A stretch of DNA of 64,000 nucleotides from Blastococcus sp. URHD0036 (GTDB taxonomy: Bacteria > Actinomycetota > Actinomycetes > Mycobacteriales > Geodermatophilaceae): the NCBI RefSeq assembly GCF_000701365.1, contig NZ_JNIK01000017.1, positions 186,001 to 250,000 on the forward strand. The letters are read 5' to 3'. The notes beneath the pieces are model-generated. The model was not told the origin of the DNA, searched no databases, and saw nothing but the letters and a program-made list of their open reading frames with translations. Shown one piece after another: positions 37,136-45,935 of the stretch (the first letter of the stretch is position 1; every line of letters starts with the position of its first letter). Position numbers and translations under genes: made by a program.

Positions 37136-38173
37136 TCAGCCGACGGTGACCGACCCGGTCGTGTTCGGTACGAGCTCGAGCCACGTCGGCCCGGGCGACA
37201 GCACCACCGGCCCACCCCCGGGCAGGGCGAGGACGACGGGCTCCCCCACCGACGCCTTCGACCACTCAGCCTCGAGGGTGTGCCCGCCGGTGGCTACCAG
37301 CGCCACCCCGTCACCCACCATCACCGTCTCCGGCACCGCGGTGCCGGCGCTGTCCGTGAACGCCGTGTCGACGACGTCCACGCGCAGCACCACGACGTTG
37401 GTCGCCCGCAGCCGTGCGCCGTCCGTTTCAAAGGCAGACTCCGCTCCCTCAGCCCGCAGCCACGCGCCGTCTCCGGCGCTCCAGGTCCACTGCGGCTCGG
37501 CGATCGCCGACAGCGCCAGGTCGAGGGAGCCCGTCCGGGCCCCGTCCGCCACGGCGGTCGGTTCCGCCCCGAACCAGAACTGCGCCGGCGGCGGAGCTCG
37601 ATGCCCGTCGTCGGCCTGGGCCAGCAGCGCGGCCGGATCGACATAGGTGTTGTGCGGCGCCACCCGGTCGCCGACCCGGGCGAAACCGGGCCCGGTCTCG
37701 GGCTGGACGACCTGCAGGCCGGCCGCGCGCGCCCCCTCGATGAAGGGCGCCTGCCCGCCGGAGAACGCCATGAGCCCGTGCAGCGGAGCAGCGATCGGTG
37801 CATCCATCGGGCGCACCGAGCGCACCGGCCCCACCGTCGGCGGCAACGTCGAGTGGTAGACGGCGACGAACCGGCTGATCCCGCCTTCCACCACCTGCTC
37901 CCACACCACGTCGGCGGCGTTCAATCCGGTCTGCGGGCGCGCGGCCGGAGAGTTCTCGACCTTCACCGCGAGCGCCGGCCGTGCCATGTCCGCCCCCGCC
38001 GCGTCCACCCCCGTCAACGGCCACGCGCCGGGCGCCGCTTCGGGGACCGACCCACCAGCGTCCGAGACGCAGCTGACCGCGACGCTGAGCAGGAAGCCGG
38101 TGGCTGCGGCCGTCGCCACGCGGAACAGTCCGCCGCCGACAGAACGGCGGGCGGGGACAGCACGGGACGGCAC
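37136..38173 (-). CDS. DUF3048 lipoprotein, copy 1
   Basis: A protein of 345 residues. I chose GTG 38173 because AGGAG lies about seven bases upstream; longer frames add only Arg/Gly-rich sequence. The N-terminus is a lipoprotein signal (GFLLSVAVSC) with the lipid-bearing cysteine in VSC. The mature part is DUF3048 (YerB-like): WPLTGVDAAG, RPALAVKVENS, RPQTGLNAADVVWEQVVEGG, VGPVRSVRPMD, MAFSGGQAPF. These surface proteins have no defined activity. A paralogue in the same orientation lies upstream (38,308-39,402). The segment VGEPVVLALPGGGPVVLSPG near the C-terminus is closely mirrored in the paralogue. Confidence 0.85.
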   Translation of the reverse strand: MPSRAVPARRSVGGGLFRVATAAATGFLLSVAVSCVSDAGGSVPEAAPGAWPLTGVDAAGADMARPALAVKVENSPAARPQTGLNAADVVWEQVVEGGISRFVAVYHSTLPPTVGPVRSVRPMDAPIAAPLHGLMAFSGGQAPFIEGARAAGLQVVQPETGPGFARVGDRVAPHNTYVDPAALLAQADDGHRAPPPAQFWFGAEPTAVADGARTGSLDLALSAIAEPQWTWSAGDGAWLRAEGAESAFETDGARLRATNVVVLRVDVVDTAFTDSAGTAVPETVMVGDGVALVATGGHTLEAEWSKASVGEPVVLALPGGGPVVLSPGPTWLELVPNTTGSVTVG

Positions 38174-38307
38174 GAACCAACTCCTGCTCGCGGACGGAGA
38201 CCGGCCACCGGAGTCGGCCGACCCGAGCACGCTAGGTCGGCGGCCTCCCGGAACAGGCCCGCCGCACCGGACGCCAGGTGTCGATCCCGCCACGACGCAG
38301 AGCCCGA

Positions 38308-39402
38308 TCAGCCGACCGCGACCGAGCCGGTCCTGTTGGGCACGAGCTCGACCCACGTCGACCCGGCTGCCAGCACCACCGGCGCGCCGTCGGGCAGCGT
38401 GAGGACGACGGGCTCCCCCACCGACGCCTTCGACCAGGTCGCCGCCACCGTCTTCCCGCCGGTCGCGACCAGCGCCTCTCCCCCGCCGACCATCACCGTC
38501 TCCGGCACGGGGTTGTTCGCGGGGTCGGTGAACGCGGTGTTGACCACGTCCACCCGCAGCACCACCACGTTCACGGCGCGCAGCGGCGCGCCATCAGAGG
38601 CCTCCACCGCCGGCGTCGTCCCCTCCGAGCGCAGCCAGGCACCATCCACGGCGCTCCAGGTCCACGACGGCTGGGCGAACCGCGACAGCGACAGGTCGAG
38701 CAGGCCCGTTGGCGCGCCGAGAGCCAGCGCGGTCGGTGCCGGCCCCACCACGAACTGCGCCGGCGGCGGAGCCCGGTGCGCGTCGTCGGCTTGGGCCAGC
38801 AGCGCGGCCGGGTCGACGTACGTGTTGTGCGGCGCCGACCGGTCGTTCACCCGGTAGAAGCCCGCGGAGCCCATGTCGGCCGACAGCACCTGCAGGCCGG
38901 CCGCGCGGGTCGCGCTGACGAACGGCGCCTGCCCCCCGGAGAAGGCGAAGAGGCCGTGCAGCGGAGCCGCGATCGCCGGGTCCATCGGCCGCACCGAGCG
39001 CACCGGCCCGAGAACTGGCGGCACCGTGGAGTGGTAGACCGCGACGTAGCGGCTGATTCCGCCCTCGACGACCTCCTCCCACACCATGTCCGCGGCGTTC
39101 AGCCCGGTCTGCGGACGCGCGTCGATCGAGTTCTCGATCTTGATCGCGAGCGCGGGCCGGTTGATCTCCGCCCCAGCACTGTCCACACCGGTCAGCGGCC
39201 AGAGCACGGGCGGCGGAGGTGGAGGCGGGGGCGTCGTCGGCGCGGCGGGCTCCGACGTGGCGGCCGGCATCTCGGCCCCCCGAAAGCCGTTCGACCCGCA
39301 GGCCGCCGTGACGCCGATCAGGAGCCCGATTCCGGTGACCGCCGCGATCCGGCGCAGGCGTCGTCCCGAGGCACGGCGGCGGAGAGCTGTCTCGACCTGC
39401 AT
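38308..39402 (-). CDS. DUF3048 lipoprotein, copy 2
   Basis: A protein of 364 residues from ATG 39402, with AGGGGTGA just upstream. The signal peptide ends in a lipobox, GVTAAC. A Thr/Pro linker with eight prolines in a row (about 56-67) leads into the DUF3048 domain: VLWPLTGVDSAGAEINRP, IKIENSIDARPQTGLN, MVWEEVVEGG, VRSVRPMD. It is a tandem paralogue of the gene at 37,136 and probably transcribed ahead of it; 134 bases separate them. Role at the cell surface unknown. Confidence 0.87.
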   Translation of the reverse strand: MQVETALRRRASGRRLRRIAAVTGIGLLIGVTAACGSNGFRGAEMPAATSEPAAPTTPPPPPPPPVLWPLTGVDSAGAEINRPALAIKIENSIDARPQTGLNAADMVWEEVVEGGISRYVAVYHSTVPPVLGPVRSVRPMDPAIAAPLHGLFAFSGGQAPFVSATRAAGLQVLSADMGSAGFYRVNDRSAPHNTYVDPAALLAQADDAHRAPPPAQFVVGPAPTALALGAPTGLLDLSLSRFAQPSWTWSAVDGAWLRSEGTTPAVEASDGAPLRAVNVVVLRVDVVNTAFTDPANNPVPETVMVGGGEALVATGGKTVAATWSKASVGEPVVLTLPDGAPVVLAAGSTWVELVPNRTGSVAVG

Positions 39403-39719
39403 GGCTCACCCCTGCCGCGAGACGACGACCGTCCGCCCCGGAGAGGGCTGACTTCCGCACGCTAAGCGCTGCCGCGGCCGAGACGGGGGCGCCACGGTGG
39501 ATGTCCACAGCGATATCCCCCACGCCGCAGGGGCAGCTCGGCACGGGCTCGGTCACGACCTGATGGACGCCCGACGGCAGCGGCCCGTCGCGCCCCACGC
39601 GTCTCACCCCTCGGGGTGTCACAGCTACGGAACTGTTCCGGCCGGATGGAAGGCTGCGGCGGCGCCGAACCTGGCGCAGCAACCGCCACGCATGCAGCTG
39701 CTCCGATGGAAGGCCCTCG
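39403..39719. promoter_or_regulatory. Divergent intergenic region
   Basis: 317 bases between divergent genes. No gene is apparent. A short palindrome, CACCCCTCGGGGTG (39605-39618), lies about 100 bases before the rightward start. Just before ATG 39720 there is GGAAGG at a usable distance. No -35/-10 pair could be fixed. Confidence 0.35.
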
Positions 39720-40391
39720 ATGTCGCACCCCGATCCGGACGCGTTCGCGTCCGCGCCGCTCGCTCCGAGCTCCGAGGGCGCGGTCGAGATCCCCGTCGAG
39801 GGCCATGGCTGGCAGCCGGTCCCGGAGTCGCCGGCGGTCCGGCGCCGGAACCGGGTGGTGCTCGCCCTCAGCGCGCTCGTCGTGGTGCTGCTGGCCGCGG
39901 GCGGCGTGCTGACCGCCCTGCTGGTGGACGCGCGCACCACAGCGTCCGACCTGGCTGCCGAGGAGGCGGCCGAGGAGCGTGCGCACGCCGACGCGCTGGC
40001 CGGCGTCGAGACGGAACGAGCCGACGTGCTGGCGGCTATCGCCGACGCCGAGGACGACGCAGCCGACGCCCAGGACCGGATCCAGGCCGCGCAGCAGGCC
40101 CAGGCCTCGGCCGAGGCGCAGGCCGCGGCGGTCGAGGAGTCGCAGGCCGCAGCCACCGCCCACGCGGAGTCGGCCTTCCTCGAGTCGATGCGCGACGTCT
40201 TCCCCGGCGCGTCCGACGCCACCCTGCTCGACCGTGGCTACGGCCTCTGCGAGCACCTCGACACGTTGTACGTCGCCACCGTCTACAACGCCTACGACCA
40301 CGCCACGGAGGTCTACGGCTACGAGTACGACGAAGCGCTGCTGATGGCCACGGCCGCCGTCGTCATGTTCTGCCCCGAGTACGACTACTGA
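39720..40391 (+). CDS. Membrane-anchored coiled-coil protein with DUF732-like tail, copy 1
   Basis: A protein of 223 residues. A Pro/acidic cytoplasmic leader is followed by one membrane helix (NRVVLALSALVVVLLAAG, about 44-68), then an Ala/Glu/Asp-rich coiled coil (about 75-150), and a C-terminal domain with GYGLCEHLDT and VMFCPEY. These two cysteines in that spacing are typical of DUF732, small extracytoplasmic domains common in mycobacteria and relatives. The domain should face outside. A paralogue of the same layout follows 29 bases downstream, so the two likely share a transcript. Confidence 0.75.
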   Translation: MSHPDPDAFASAPLAPSSEGAVEIPVEGHGWQPVPESPAVRRRNRVVLALSALVVVLLAAGGVLTALLVDARTTASDLAAEEAAEERAHADALAGVETERADVLAAIADAEDDAADAQDRIQAAQQAQASAEAQAAAVEESQAAATAHAESAFLESMRDVFPGASDATLLDRGYGLCEHLDTLYVATVYNAYDHATEVYGYEYDEALLMATAAVVMFCPEYDY

Positions 40392-40420
40392 GCTCCCCGG
40401 CCCCGCGAAACGGACCTCCC

Positions 40421-41068
40421 ATGACCTCCCCCGCTTCCGAGCTGCCCGCCCCGTCTCCCGAGCTGCCGGCTCCGCCCGCCGTCACGTGGCACATGGCGGC
40501 GGCCGTGCCGCCGCCCCCGCGGCAGCGCCGCTTCCGCCCCCTCACCGTCGTCCTGGCACTGGTCGCGGCGGTCCTGCTGATGCTCGTTTGCGTCCTCGGG
40601 GCGCTGGTGCTCGACGCGAGGAGCACGGCCGACGACCGGGCCGCCCGCGAGGCGGCCGAGGACGACGAGCAGGCCGCGGCCCTCAGCGGTGCCGAGCAGG
40701 AGCTCGCCGACGCCCGGGGCCAGCTGACCGCCGCCGAGGCCGGAGCAGCCGATGCCCTGGCCGCCGCCGAGCAGGCCGAGTCGCTCCAGCAGGTCGCCGA
40801 GCAGGCCGCGGCGCCGAGCGCCGAAGCGCAGGAGGAGTTCCTGGATCTCCTGCGCGACGACGACCCGGTCTTCTGGACGGCCACCGACGACGAACTCGTC
40901 GACCTGGGGACGCTCACCTGTCAGTACTTCGGCGAGTTCGGCAACGGCGACGAGGTCGTGGCGGAGCTCGGCAGCATCTACATCTCGTTCGGCCTCTCGT
41001 CGTCCCAGGCGGCGATGCTGACGTCCGCCTCGATCGTGGTCTTCTGCCCCCAGCACAGCCTGGAGTAG
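40421..41068 (+). CDS. Membrane-anchored coiled-coil protein with DUF732-like tail, copy 2
   Basis: A protein of 215 residues from ATG 40421. Same layout as the preceding gene: a Pro-rich leader, RQRRFRPL, a membrane helix (TVVLALVAAVLLMLVCVLGA), an Ala/Gln/Glu coiled coil, then a domain with LTCQYFGEFG and VVFCPQH cysteines. It is clearly a diverged tandem duplicate. Function unknown; an extracytoplasmic position is inferred from the single anchor. Confidence 0.75.
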   Translation: MTSPASELPAPSPELPAPPAVTWHMAAAVPPPPRQRRFRPLTVVLALVAAVLLMLVCVLGALVLDARSTADDRAAREAAEDDEQAAALSGAEQELADARGQLTAAEAGAADALAAAEQAESLQQVAEQAAAPSAEAQEEFLDLLRDDDPVFWTATDDELVDLGTLTCQYFGEFGNGDEVVAELGSIYISFGLSSSQAAMLTSASIVVFCPQHSLE

Positions 41069-41157
41069 GCCCGGCCGGGCTCAGCGGTCGCTTTCCGTCC
41101 ACAGGCCGGTGAGGGCCGGACCGCTCCTGTCGCAGCGTCGCCCTAGCTTCCGGCGGC

Positions 41158-42261
41158 ATGACCCCGAAGAAGCCCGAACCTGAACGCCCTCTCGACGACG
41201 TCTTCGCGCAGTTCCGGTCGAGCCTGCTCGACAGCCTGCGTCGCGCTGTCGACGCCCGCTCCCCCGGCCCGCTGCTCGGCGTGGCCTCCATGCTGCTGAA
41301 CTTCCTGAGCAGCACGGATGTCGAGCCCGCGGCGACGTCGACGGTCGTCCGTGCCCTCACGACACTGCACCGCATGGAGACCTCCGCGGGCGCACTCGCG
41401 GTGGCGATCCTCGCCGGGGATGCAGACCTGCGCCGGTGGGTGCGACGTGACCTCGCCGACCGCGGGTTCACCGTGCCGCGGTGGCTGGCCGATCTGCAGA
41501 ACTGCGCTCCGGTCGACCGCGCGGTCGAGGTCGCGGGCCCGTTCCGGGACGTCGACGAACTGGTCGTGGGCATCACGACTCCCAGCGGCCACGCCTTCAC
41601 CGCGATCGTCCGTGTCGACAACGAACTCGGTGCCCGCGATTCCGGCGGCGACCTGTACGAGCGTCCCCTCGACACCGTCCTGGCGGGGCTGCGCCTCCCC
41701 GATGGCGCCGACATCCACCTCCGGGACATCTCACCCGCCGACGCCCGCGCCCGCCTGGAAGCCGCGCTGTCCGGCATCGACCTCGACGCCGTCATGGGCA
41801 CCGGAACCGAGTGGCAGTACCAGCGCCCACTGCTCCGCTGGATGCTCGGATTTCTGCCGGCCGGAGGGGACGCGACCGTGCCGGGGAGCATCGACGACGT
41901 CGACCTCGACGCAGTCACCGCCGACTTCCTGGCCAGCCCGTGGGGCCGTCCCTGGACTCGCGGAGGTCTCCCACTGCTCGCCGAATCGGTCCTCGGAGAC
42001 GGGCTGGGCAACGGCATCGGCGATCCGCTGCTGTGGGCTCCTCACCACGTCCGGCGGCTGCTCAGCCCCGATCCCTCCTACGAGATCCTCGAGCACCTGG
42101 ACGCCGACCGCACGCCTGAACTGCTACGGGACGTGATCCGCTACGGCCACGCAAAGAGGGGCCTGCGCCCGGAGCTGACGGACCGCACCCTGGCCGCGGT
42201 CGACCGGTACGCCGGCGCGTTCCTCGATTCCGTCCGCGGATGGGACGCCGATGCGGGTTGA
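41158..42261 (+). CDS. Uncharacterised 367-residue protein, copy 1
   Basis: I do not recognise this family. The protein is soluble, acidic and rich in helices. It has a paralogue of almost equal length at 43,601-44,701; shared blocks include PGPLLG, AEPVDRAVEV/APVDRAVEV, PRWLADL, LLRWMLGFLPAGG/LIEWMVSLLPEGG, FLxSPxGxPW, NGIGDPL and RDxIRYGHxxRGLRxxLTD. The recurring NGIGDPLxW and FLxSPxGxPW blocks suggest a conserved fold with a ligand site, but no catalytic signature is seen. The pair brackets a short unknown gene and a toxin-antitoxin module. Confidence 0.65.
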   Translation: MTPKKPEPERPLDDVFAQFRSSLLDSLRRAVDARSPGPLLGVASMLLNFLSSTDVEPAATSTVVRALTTLHRMETSAGALAVAILAGDADLRRWVRRDLADRGFTVPRWLADLQNCAPVDRAVEVAGPFRDVDELVVGITTPSGHAFTAIVRVDNELGARDSGGDLYERPLDTVLAGLRLPDGADIHLRDISPADARARLEAALSGIDLDAVMGTGTEWQYQRPLLRWMLGFLPAGGDATVPGSIDDVDLDAVTADFLASPWGRPWTRGGLPLLAESVLGDGLGNGIGDPLLWAPHHVRRLLSPDPSYEILEHLDADRTPELLRDVIRYGHAKRGLRPELTDRTLAAVDRYAGAFLDSVRGWDADAG

Positions 42262-42332
42262 CCGTCTCCGCGCCCGGGGGTCCTGTGGACAACTCCGGAC
42301 GCCGTCCGCCGAATGGGCCAGAGTGCCGGGCC

Positions 42333-42773
42333 ATGTCGACCCGACCGCACCCCGACGTCCGCACCACCAACGACGCCGAGCTGACCGAGCGCTGGCGCGC
42401 GCTCCTGCAGCTCGACGGCCCTCCGGCCCGCCGCTCGCTGTGGCTGGCCTGGCTGCGCCGCGACGGCTCCATGGTCCCGATGCTGATGCCCATCGATGAA
42501 GTGCCGCTCGAGCCGGACCGCATGGTGCTCGGCAACCTCGCGCTCATGCACGACACCGTCGCCGAGACCGAGGACGTCGAGCCGAGCGAGCTGCACCTGG
42601 CCATGCTCTTGGAGCGCCGCGGCCCGGCCGGTCTGTCGCCCGACGACCACGCGTGGTCCTCAGCGATCGAGGCGGTCCTGCGCGACCGTGCCGGCGTGGA
42701 CTGCAGCCTGCACGTCGGGAACGGGCGGACCGCCGTCGCCGTCCTCCCGCGGTTGCGGTGGCCGACGCGGTGA
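42333..42773 (+). CDS. Uncharacterised 146-residue protein
   Basis: Starts at ATG 42333, 71 bases after the previous stop. A soluble protein with ELTERWRALLQL, RSLWLAWLRRDGSMVPMLMP and a C-terminal VDCSLHVGNGRTAVAVLPRL. The alternation of WRALL, SLWLAWL and a late beta strand suggests a small alpha/beta domain. It looks like one of the many actinobacterial lineage-specific proteins. No function can be given. Confidence 0.6.
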   Translation: MSTRPHPDVRTTNDAELTERWRALLQLDGPPARRSLWLAWLRRDGSMVPMLMPIDEVPLEPDRMVLGNLALMHDTVAETEDVEPSELHLAMLLERRGPAGLSPDDHAWSSAIEAVLRDRAGVDCSLHVGNGRTAVAVLPRLRWPTR

Positions 42774-42842
42774 GTCCCTCAGGACCTGCCTCGGGCAAGA
42801 GCGGGGATGACGTGCCCGTCAGACAGTCTCGGGGCGATTGGG

Positions 42843-42882
42843 TTGTGGCTACAGTTGAGAGAAGAATTGTGGCCACAGGAGG
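42843..42882 (+). promoter_or_regulatory. Probable autoregulatory operator and ribosome site of the Phd-VapC pair
   Basis: Two near-identical 11-base boxes, TTGTGGCTACA (42843-42853) and TTGTGGCCACA (42867-42877), lie 24 bases apart on the same face. The second contains the palindrome TGTGGCCACA. An ideal AGGAGG (42877-42882) follows immediately before ATG 42887. Phd-type antitoxins bind such paired palindromes to repress their own operon. Confidence 0.6.
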
Positions 42883-42886
42883 TGGG

Positions 42887-43144
42887 ATGACCAGCATCGG
42901 GATCCGCGAGCTGCGCGACAACCTCAGCAAGCACATCGCTGCGGTGGCAGGTGGCGCCACGATCACCGTCACCGATCACGGACGGCCGGTCGCCCGCATC
43001 AGCCCGATCGACGTGCCGTCCCAGTTGGACCAGCTGGTCGCCGAGGGGATCGTCACGGTGCCGCGAGGTCCCAAGCGCACCGCCCCGGACCCGATCGTCG
43101 CCGATGTCGCGCTGTCGAAGATCGTGCGCGCCGACCGAGCGTGA
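42887..43144 (+). CDS. Phd/YefM-family antitoxin
   Basis: A protein of 85 residues. The N-terminus IGIRELRDNLSKHIAAV followed by ITVTDHGRPVARISP is the Phd/YefM DNA-binding fold, which dimerises and binds the operator. The C-terminal half (IVADVALSKIVRADRA) should wrap and inhibit the toxin. The stop overlaps the toxin start (GTGA), the usual way to keep antitoxin in excess. Its own operator candidate lies just upstream. Confidence 0.9.
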   Translation: MTSIGIRELRDNLSKHIAAVAGGATITVTDHGRPVARISPIDVPSQLDQLVAEGIVTVPRGPKRTAPDPIVADVALSKIVRADRA

Positions 43145-43566
43145 ACCTCTACCTCGATACGTCGGCTCTGGTGCCGCTGCTGGTGAGCGAGGCGTCGTCC
43201 GCGCGCTGCCGGCAGCTGTGGAATGCCGCGGACGTCGTGCTCTGCTGCGCCATCGGACACGTCGAGGCGTCCGCAGCGCTGGCCCGGGCCGGTCGCGGCG
43301 GCCAACTCCCCGAGGCCGCCGTCCGACGAGCCGCCGCGCTCCTGGACGAGCTGTGGAGCGACATCGCGGTGATCCCGGCCGACCGGGAGCGCCTGACCGC
43401 CGCTTCGGCCGCCGCCCACCGCCACGGCCTCAGGGGGTACGACGCCGTCCACTGCGCCGCCGCTCTCGCCATCGCCGGGGACGACGTCGTGGCCGCCACC
43501 GGCGACCGGGAACTCCTGGCCGCGTGGCGGGCGGACGGTCTCGCTGTCGTCGACGCGAACGCCTGA
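43141..43566 (+). CDS. VapC-type PIN-domain toxin
   Basis: A protein of 141 residues from GTG 43141. The four acidic PIN residues are in place: D6 (YLDTSAL), E42 (HVEASAAL), D101 (GYDAVHC) and D122 (ATGDREL). Such toxins cut tRNA or rRNA in a Mg-dependent way when released from the antitoxin. The partner here is of the Phd type rather than the AbrB or ribbon-helix-helix VapB type, a common pairing in Actinobacteria. No defect is visible, so the module should be active. Confidence 0.9.
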   Translation: MNLYLDTSALVPLLVSEASSARCRQLWNAADVVLCCAIGHVEASAALARAGRGGQLPEAAVRRAAALLDELWSDIAVIPADRERLTAASAAAHRHGLRGYDAVHCAAALAIAGDDVVAATGDRELLAAWRADGLAVVDANA

Positions 43567-43600
43567 CTTCCTCCGCCAGGCCTCGGTAGCGTCTCGGGCG

Positions 43601-44701
43601 ATGCCGAAGAGCAAGAAGCGGAAGCCTCCACGGCCGAGGCAGCGACGGACCAGCCCCGAGACGGAGCTGATGGATGGGCTGCGCGCCGGGCTCGACGCCC
43701 CGACTCCGGGGCCCTTGCTCGGCCTCGTCGGGATGCTGCTCAGCGTCGCCGCCTCCGACGATGACCCGGCGACCGCGCTCGCCTCCATCGTCCGCGCCCT
43801 CTCCGATGCCGACCGCGAGGAGGCGTCGGCAGCGCTGCTGGCTGTCGCCACGATGACGGTCGAGCCCGAGCTGCGGCGCCGGGTGCGACGGGAGCTCGCC
43901 GAGCGCGGTCACGTCCTCCCCCGCTGGCTCGCCGACCTGCACCGCGCAGAACCGGTCGACCGCGCCGTCGAGGTCAGCACGGTGTTCCGCGACACCGACG
44001 AGCTGTACGTCAGCGTGTCCGTGCCGGGCGGTCACGTCCTCACCGCGATGGTGCTCGTCCACAACGAGATCGGGGCCGTCGCCGTCGACGCGTCGGTCGT
44101 GGAGCTACCGCTCGAGGAGGTCCTCGCGCTCGTGACCGAGGACGACGACCCGGACCTCCGCGTGCGCGACGTTCGCCCGGCAGACGCTGCTGCGCGCGTC
44201 CACGGTGCCCTCGCCGCACTGGACAGCTGGCCCCACGACGGACTCGGATCGCCGACGCTGGTCGAGTCGCGCGGGCTGATCGAGTGGATGGTCTCGCTCC
44301 TGCCCGAGGGCGGCCGGGACGACGTGCTCCAGGAGCTGTCGGACGACGAGCTCGACCTGCTGGCCGAGGGCTTCCTGACCAGCCCCTTCGGCACGCCGTG
44401 GTCGGATGCGGGTCTCCGGCCGCTCGTCGACGAAGTGCTCGCGGCCGGTAGCTCCAACGGCATCGGGGATCCGCTGGTCTGGAGCACGCACAACGTCGAG
44501 GCGGTGCTCGACCCCGACGGCCGGCACTTCGGCCGCCGGACGCCCGGTGCCGAACGGGCACCCGATGTGCTCCGCGACCTCATCCGGTACGGACACACCG
44601 AGCGTGGCCTGCGGACGGCTCTCACCGATCAAGCGCTCACCGCGATCGACGCAGGTGCCGACGCGTTCCGGCGGGCCGTCGCCGCTCCGGGAGGACGCTG
44701 A
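43601..44701 (+). CDS. Uncharacterised 366-residue protein, copy 2
   Basis: Paralogue of the 367-residue protein at 41,158, with the same order of shared blocks and the same length. Its N-terminus is lysine/arginine-rich (PKSKKRKPPRPRQRR), unlike the shorter KKPEPERP of copy 1, which might bind nucleic acid. The rest is acidic and helical. Blocks SNGIGDPLVW and FLTSPFGTPW are well conserved. The two copies flank the toxin-antitoxin pair. Function unknown. Confidence 0.65.
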   Translation: MPKSKKRKPPRPRQRRTSPETELMDGLRAGLDAPTPGPLLGLVGMLLSVAASDDDPATALASIVRALSDADREEASAALLAVATMTVEPELRRRVRRELAERGHVLPRWLADLHRAEPVDRAVEVSTVFRDTDELYVSVSVPGGHVLTAMVLVHNEIGAVAVDASVVELPLEEVLALVTEDDDPDLRVRDVRPADAAARVHGALAALDSWPHDGLGSPTLVESRGLIEWMVSLLPEGGRDDVLQELSDDELDLLAEGFLTSPFGTPWSDAGLRPLVDEVLAAGSSNGIGDPLVWSTHNVEAVLDPDGRHFGRRTPGAERAPDVLRDLIRYGHTERGLRTALTDQALTAIDAGADAFRRAVAAPGGR

Positions 44702-44704
44702 CCT

Positions 44705-44732
44705 GCCCCGGCCCTCTGGCGGCAGCCGGGGC
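44705..44732. terminator. Hairpin between convergent genes
   Basis: GCCCCGGC (44705-44712) pairs with GCCGGGGC (44725-44732) across a 12-base loop. It lies between the rightward 366-residue gene and the leftward aldo/keto reductase and may serve both. Confidence 0.55.
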
Positions 44733-44749
44733 GACGTCCGCCTCCTCCG

Positions 44750-45787
44750 TCAGCGGCGGCGCAGCGCGGCGTTCCCGATCCACGGCGGCACGTAGCCGGC
44801 GTCGTCCGCCCGGATGTTGGTGCCCGGGGGGACGATCTCGTCGATTGCGTCCAGGACGTCGTCCGACAGCACGAGGTCGGCGGCGGGCAACTGCGACGTC
44901 AGCTGGTCCATCGTGCGCGGGCCGATGATCGCCGAGGTCACACCGGGGTGCCGGATCGTCCAGGCGATGGCCATCTGCACCAGCGTCATGTCGTTCTTCT
45001 CGGCGAGCTCGGCCAGGGCATCGGCCGCGTCGAGCTTGCGCTGGTTCACCGGGTCGGAGAGGTCGTAGCGGCTGGCCATCGCGCCGCCGAACGCCGTCGC
45101 CCGGCTCGTCTCCGGCGCGTCCGCGCCCTTGCGCCACTTGCCCGACAGCCAGCCACCGCCCAGCGGGCTCCACACCAGCGTGCCCATGCCGTACTGCTGA
45201 CAGACCGGCAGCACCTCGCGCTCGATGCCGCGGGCCAGCATCGAGTACGGCGGCTGCTCGGTGACGAACCGGCCGCTGTGTCGCCGCTCGGCCGCCCACT
45301 GCGCCTGCACGATCTGCGACGGCAGGTACGTCGACGAGCCGAAGTAGAGGATCTTGCCGGCCCGCTGGAGGTCGGTCAGCGCGTCGAGGGTCTCCTCCAC
45401 ATCGGTGTCCGTCGACGGGCGGTGGATCTGGTAGAGGTCGATGTGGTCGGTGCCCAGCCGGCGCAGGCTGTCCTCGACGGCCCGCACCAGCCACCGGCGG
45501 CTCCCGCCGCGCTGGTTCGGGTCGCGGCCCATCGGGCTGAACGCCTTCGTCGCGAGGACGACGTTCTCGCGCCGCGCACCGGCCAGCGCCTTGCCGACGA
45601 TCTCCTCCGACTCCCCGGCCGAGTAGACGTCGGCGGTGTCGACGAAGTTGATCCCCGCGTCCAGCGCCGCGTGGATGATCCGGACCGAGTCGTCGTGGTC
45701 GGCGTTCCCCCACTCGCCGAACATCATCGCGCCGAGGCAGAGCGGGCTGACCTTGACGCCGGTACGACCGAGCGTGCGCATCTCCAT
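44750..45787 (-). CDS. Aldo/keto reductase
   Basis: A protein of about 345 residues. I place the start at ATG 45787 (MEMRTLGRTG); the next ATG two codons on is equally possible. The catalytic tetrad is present: D50 and Y55 (FVDTADVYSAG), K81 (LATKAF), H122 (YQIHRPS). The C-terminal NADPH-binding part has SAIIGPRTMDQL. Members reduce aldehydes and ketones with NADPH in the cytoplasm; the substrate cannot be read from sequence. Its closest relatives by pattern are YajO/YrpG-type general reductases. It diverges from the ABM-like gene across 148 bases. Confidence 0.9.
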   Translation of the reverse strand: MEMRTLGRTGVKVSPLCLGAMMFGEWGNADHDDSVRIIHAALDAGINFVDTADVYSAGESEEIVGKALAGARRENVVLATKAFSPMGRDPNQRGGSRRWLVRAVEDSLRRLGTDHIDLYQIHRPSTDTDVEETLDALTDLQRAGKILYFGSSTYLPSQIVQAQWAAERRHSGRFVTEQPPYSMLARGIEREVLPVCQQYGMGTLVWSPLGGGWLSGKWRKGADAPETSRATAFGGAMASRYDLSDPVNQRKLDAADALAELAEKNDMTLVQMAIAWTIRHPGVTSAIIGPRTMDQLTSQLPAADLVLSDDVLDAIDEIVPPGTNIRADDAGYVPPWIGNAALRRR

Positions 45788-45935
45788 GACCCCACCGTTG
45801 CCCTCGCCAACCATCCCGGCAACCCCGGACACGACCTCATCCCCTGCGGTCGATGCCGGCCGGGCGCGAGGGCGACACAGTGGTGGATCGAGGCGTTGCC
45901 GCCCGGGCGCCGCCCCACCGGAGGGGAGCGGCAGC

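Noticed and set aside
42887-43566. Phd-VapC pair as part of the defence island
   Set aside because: It lies more than 6 kb past the island-edge scar, among ordinary chromosomal genes.
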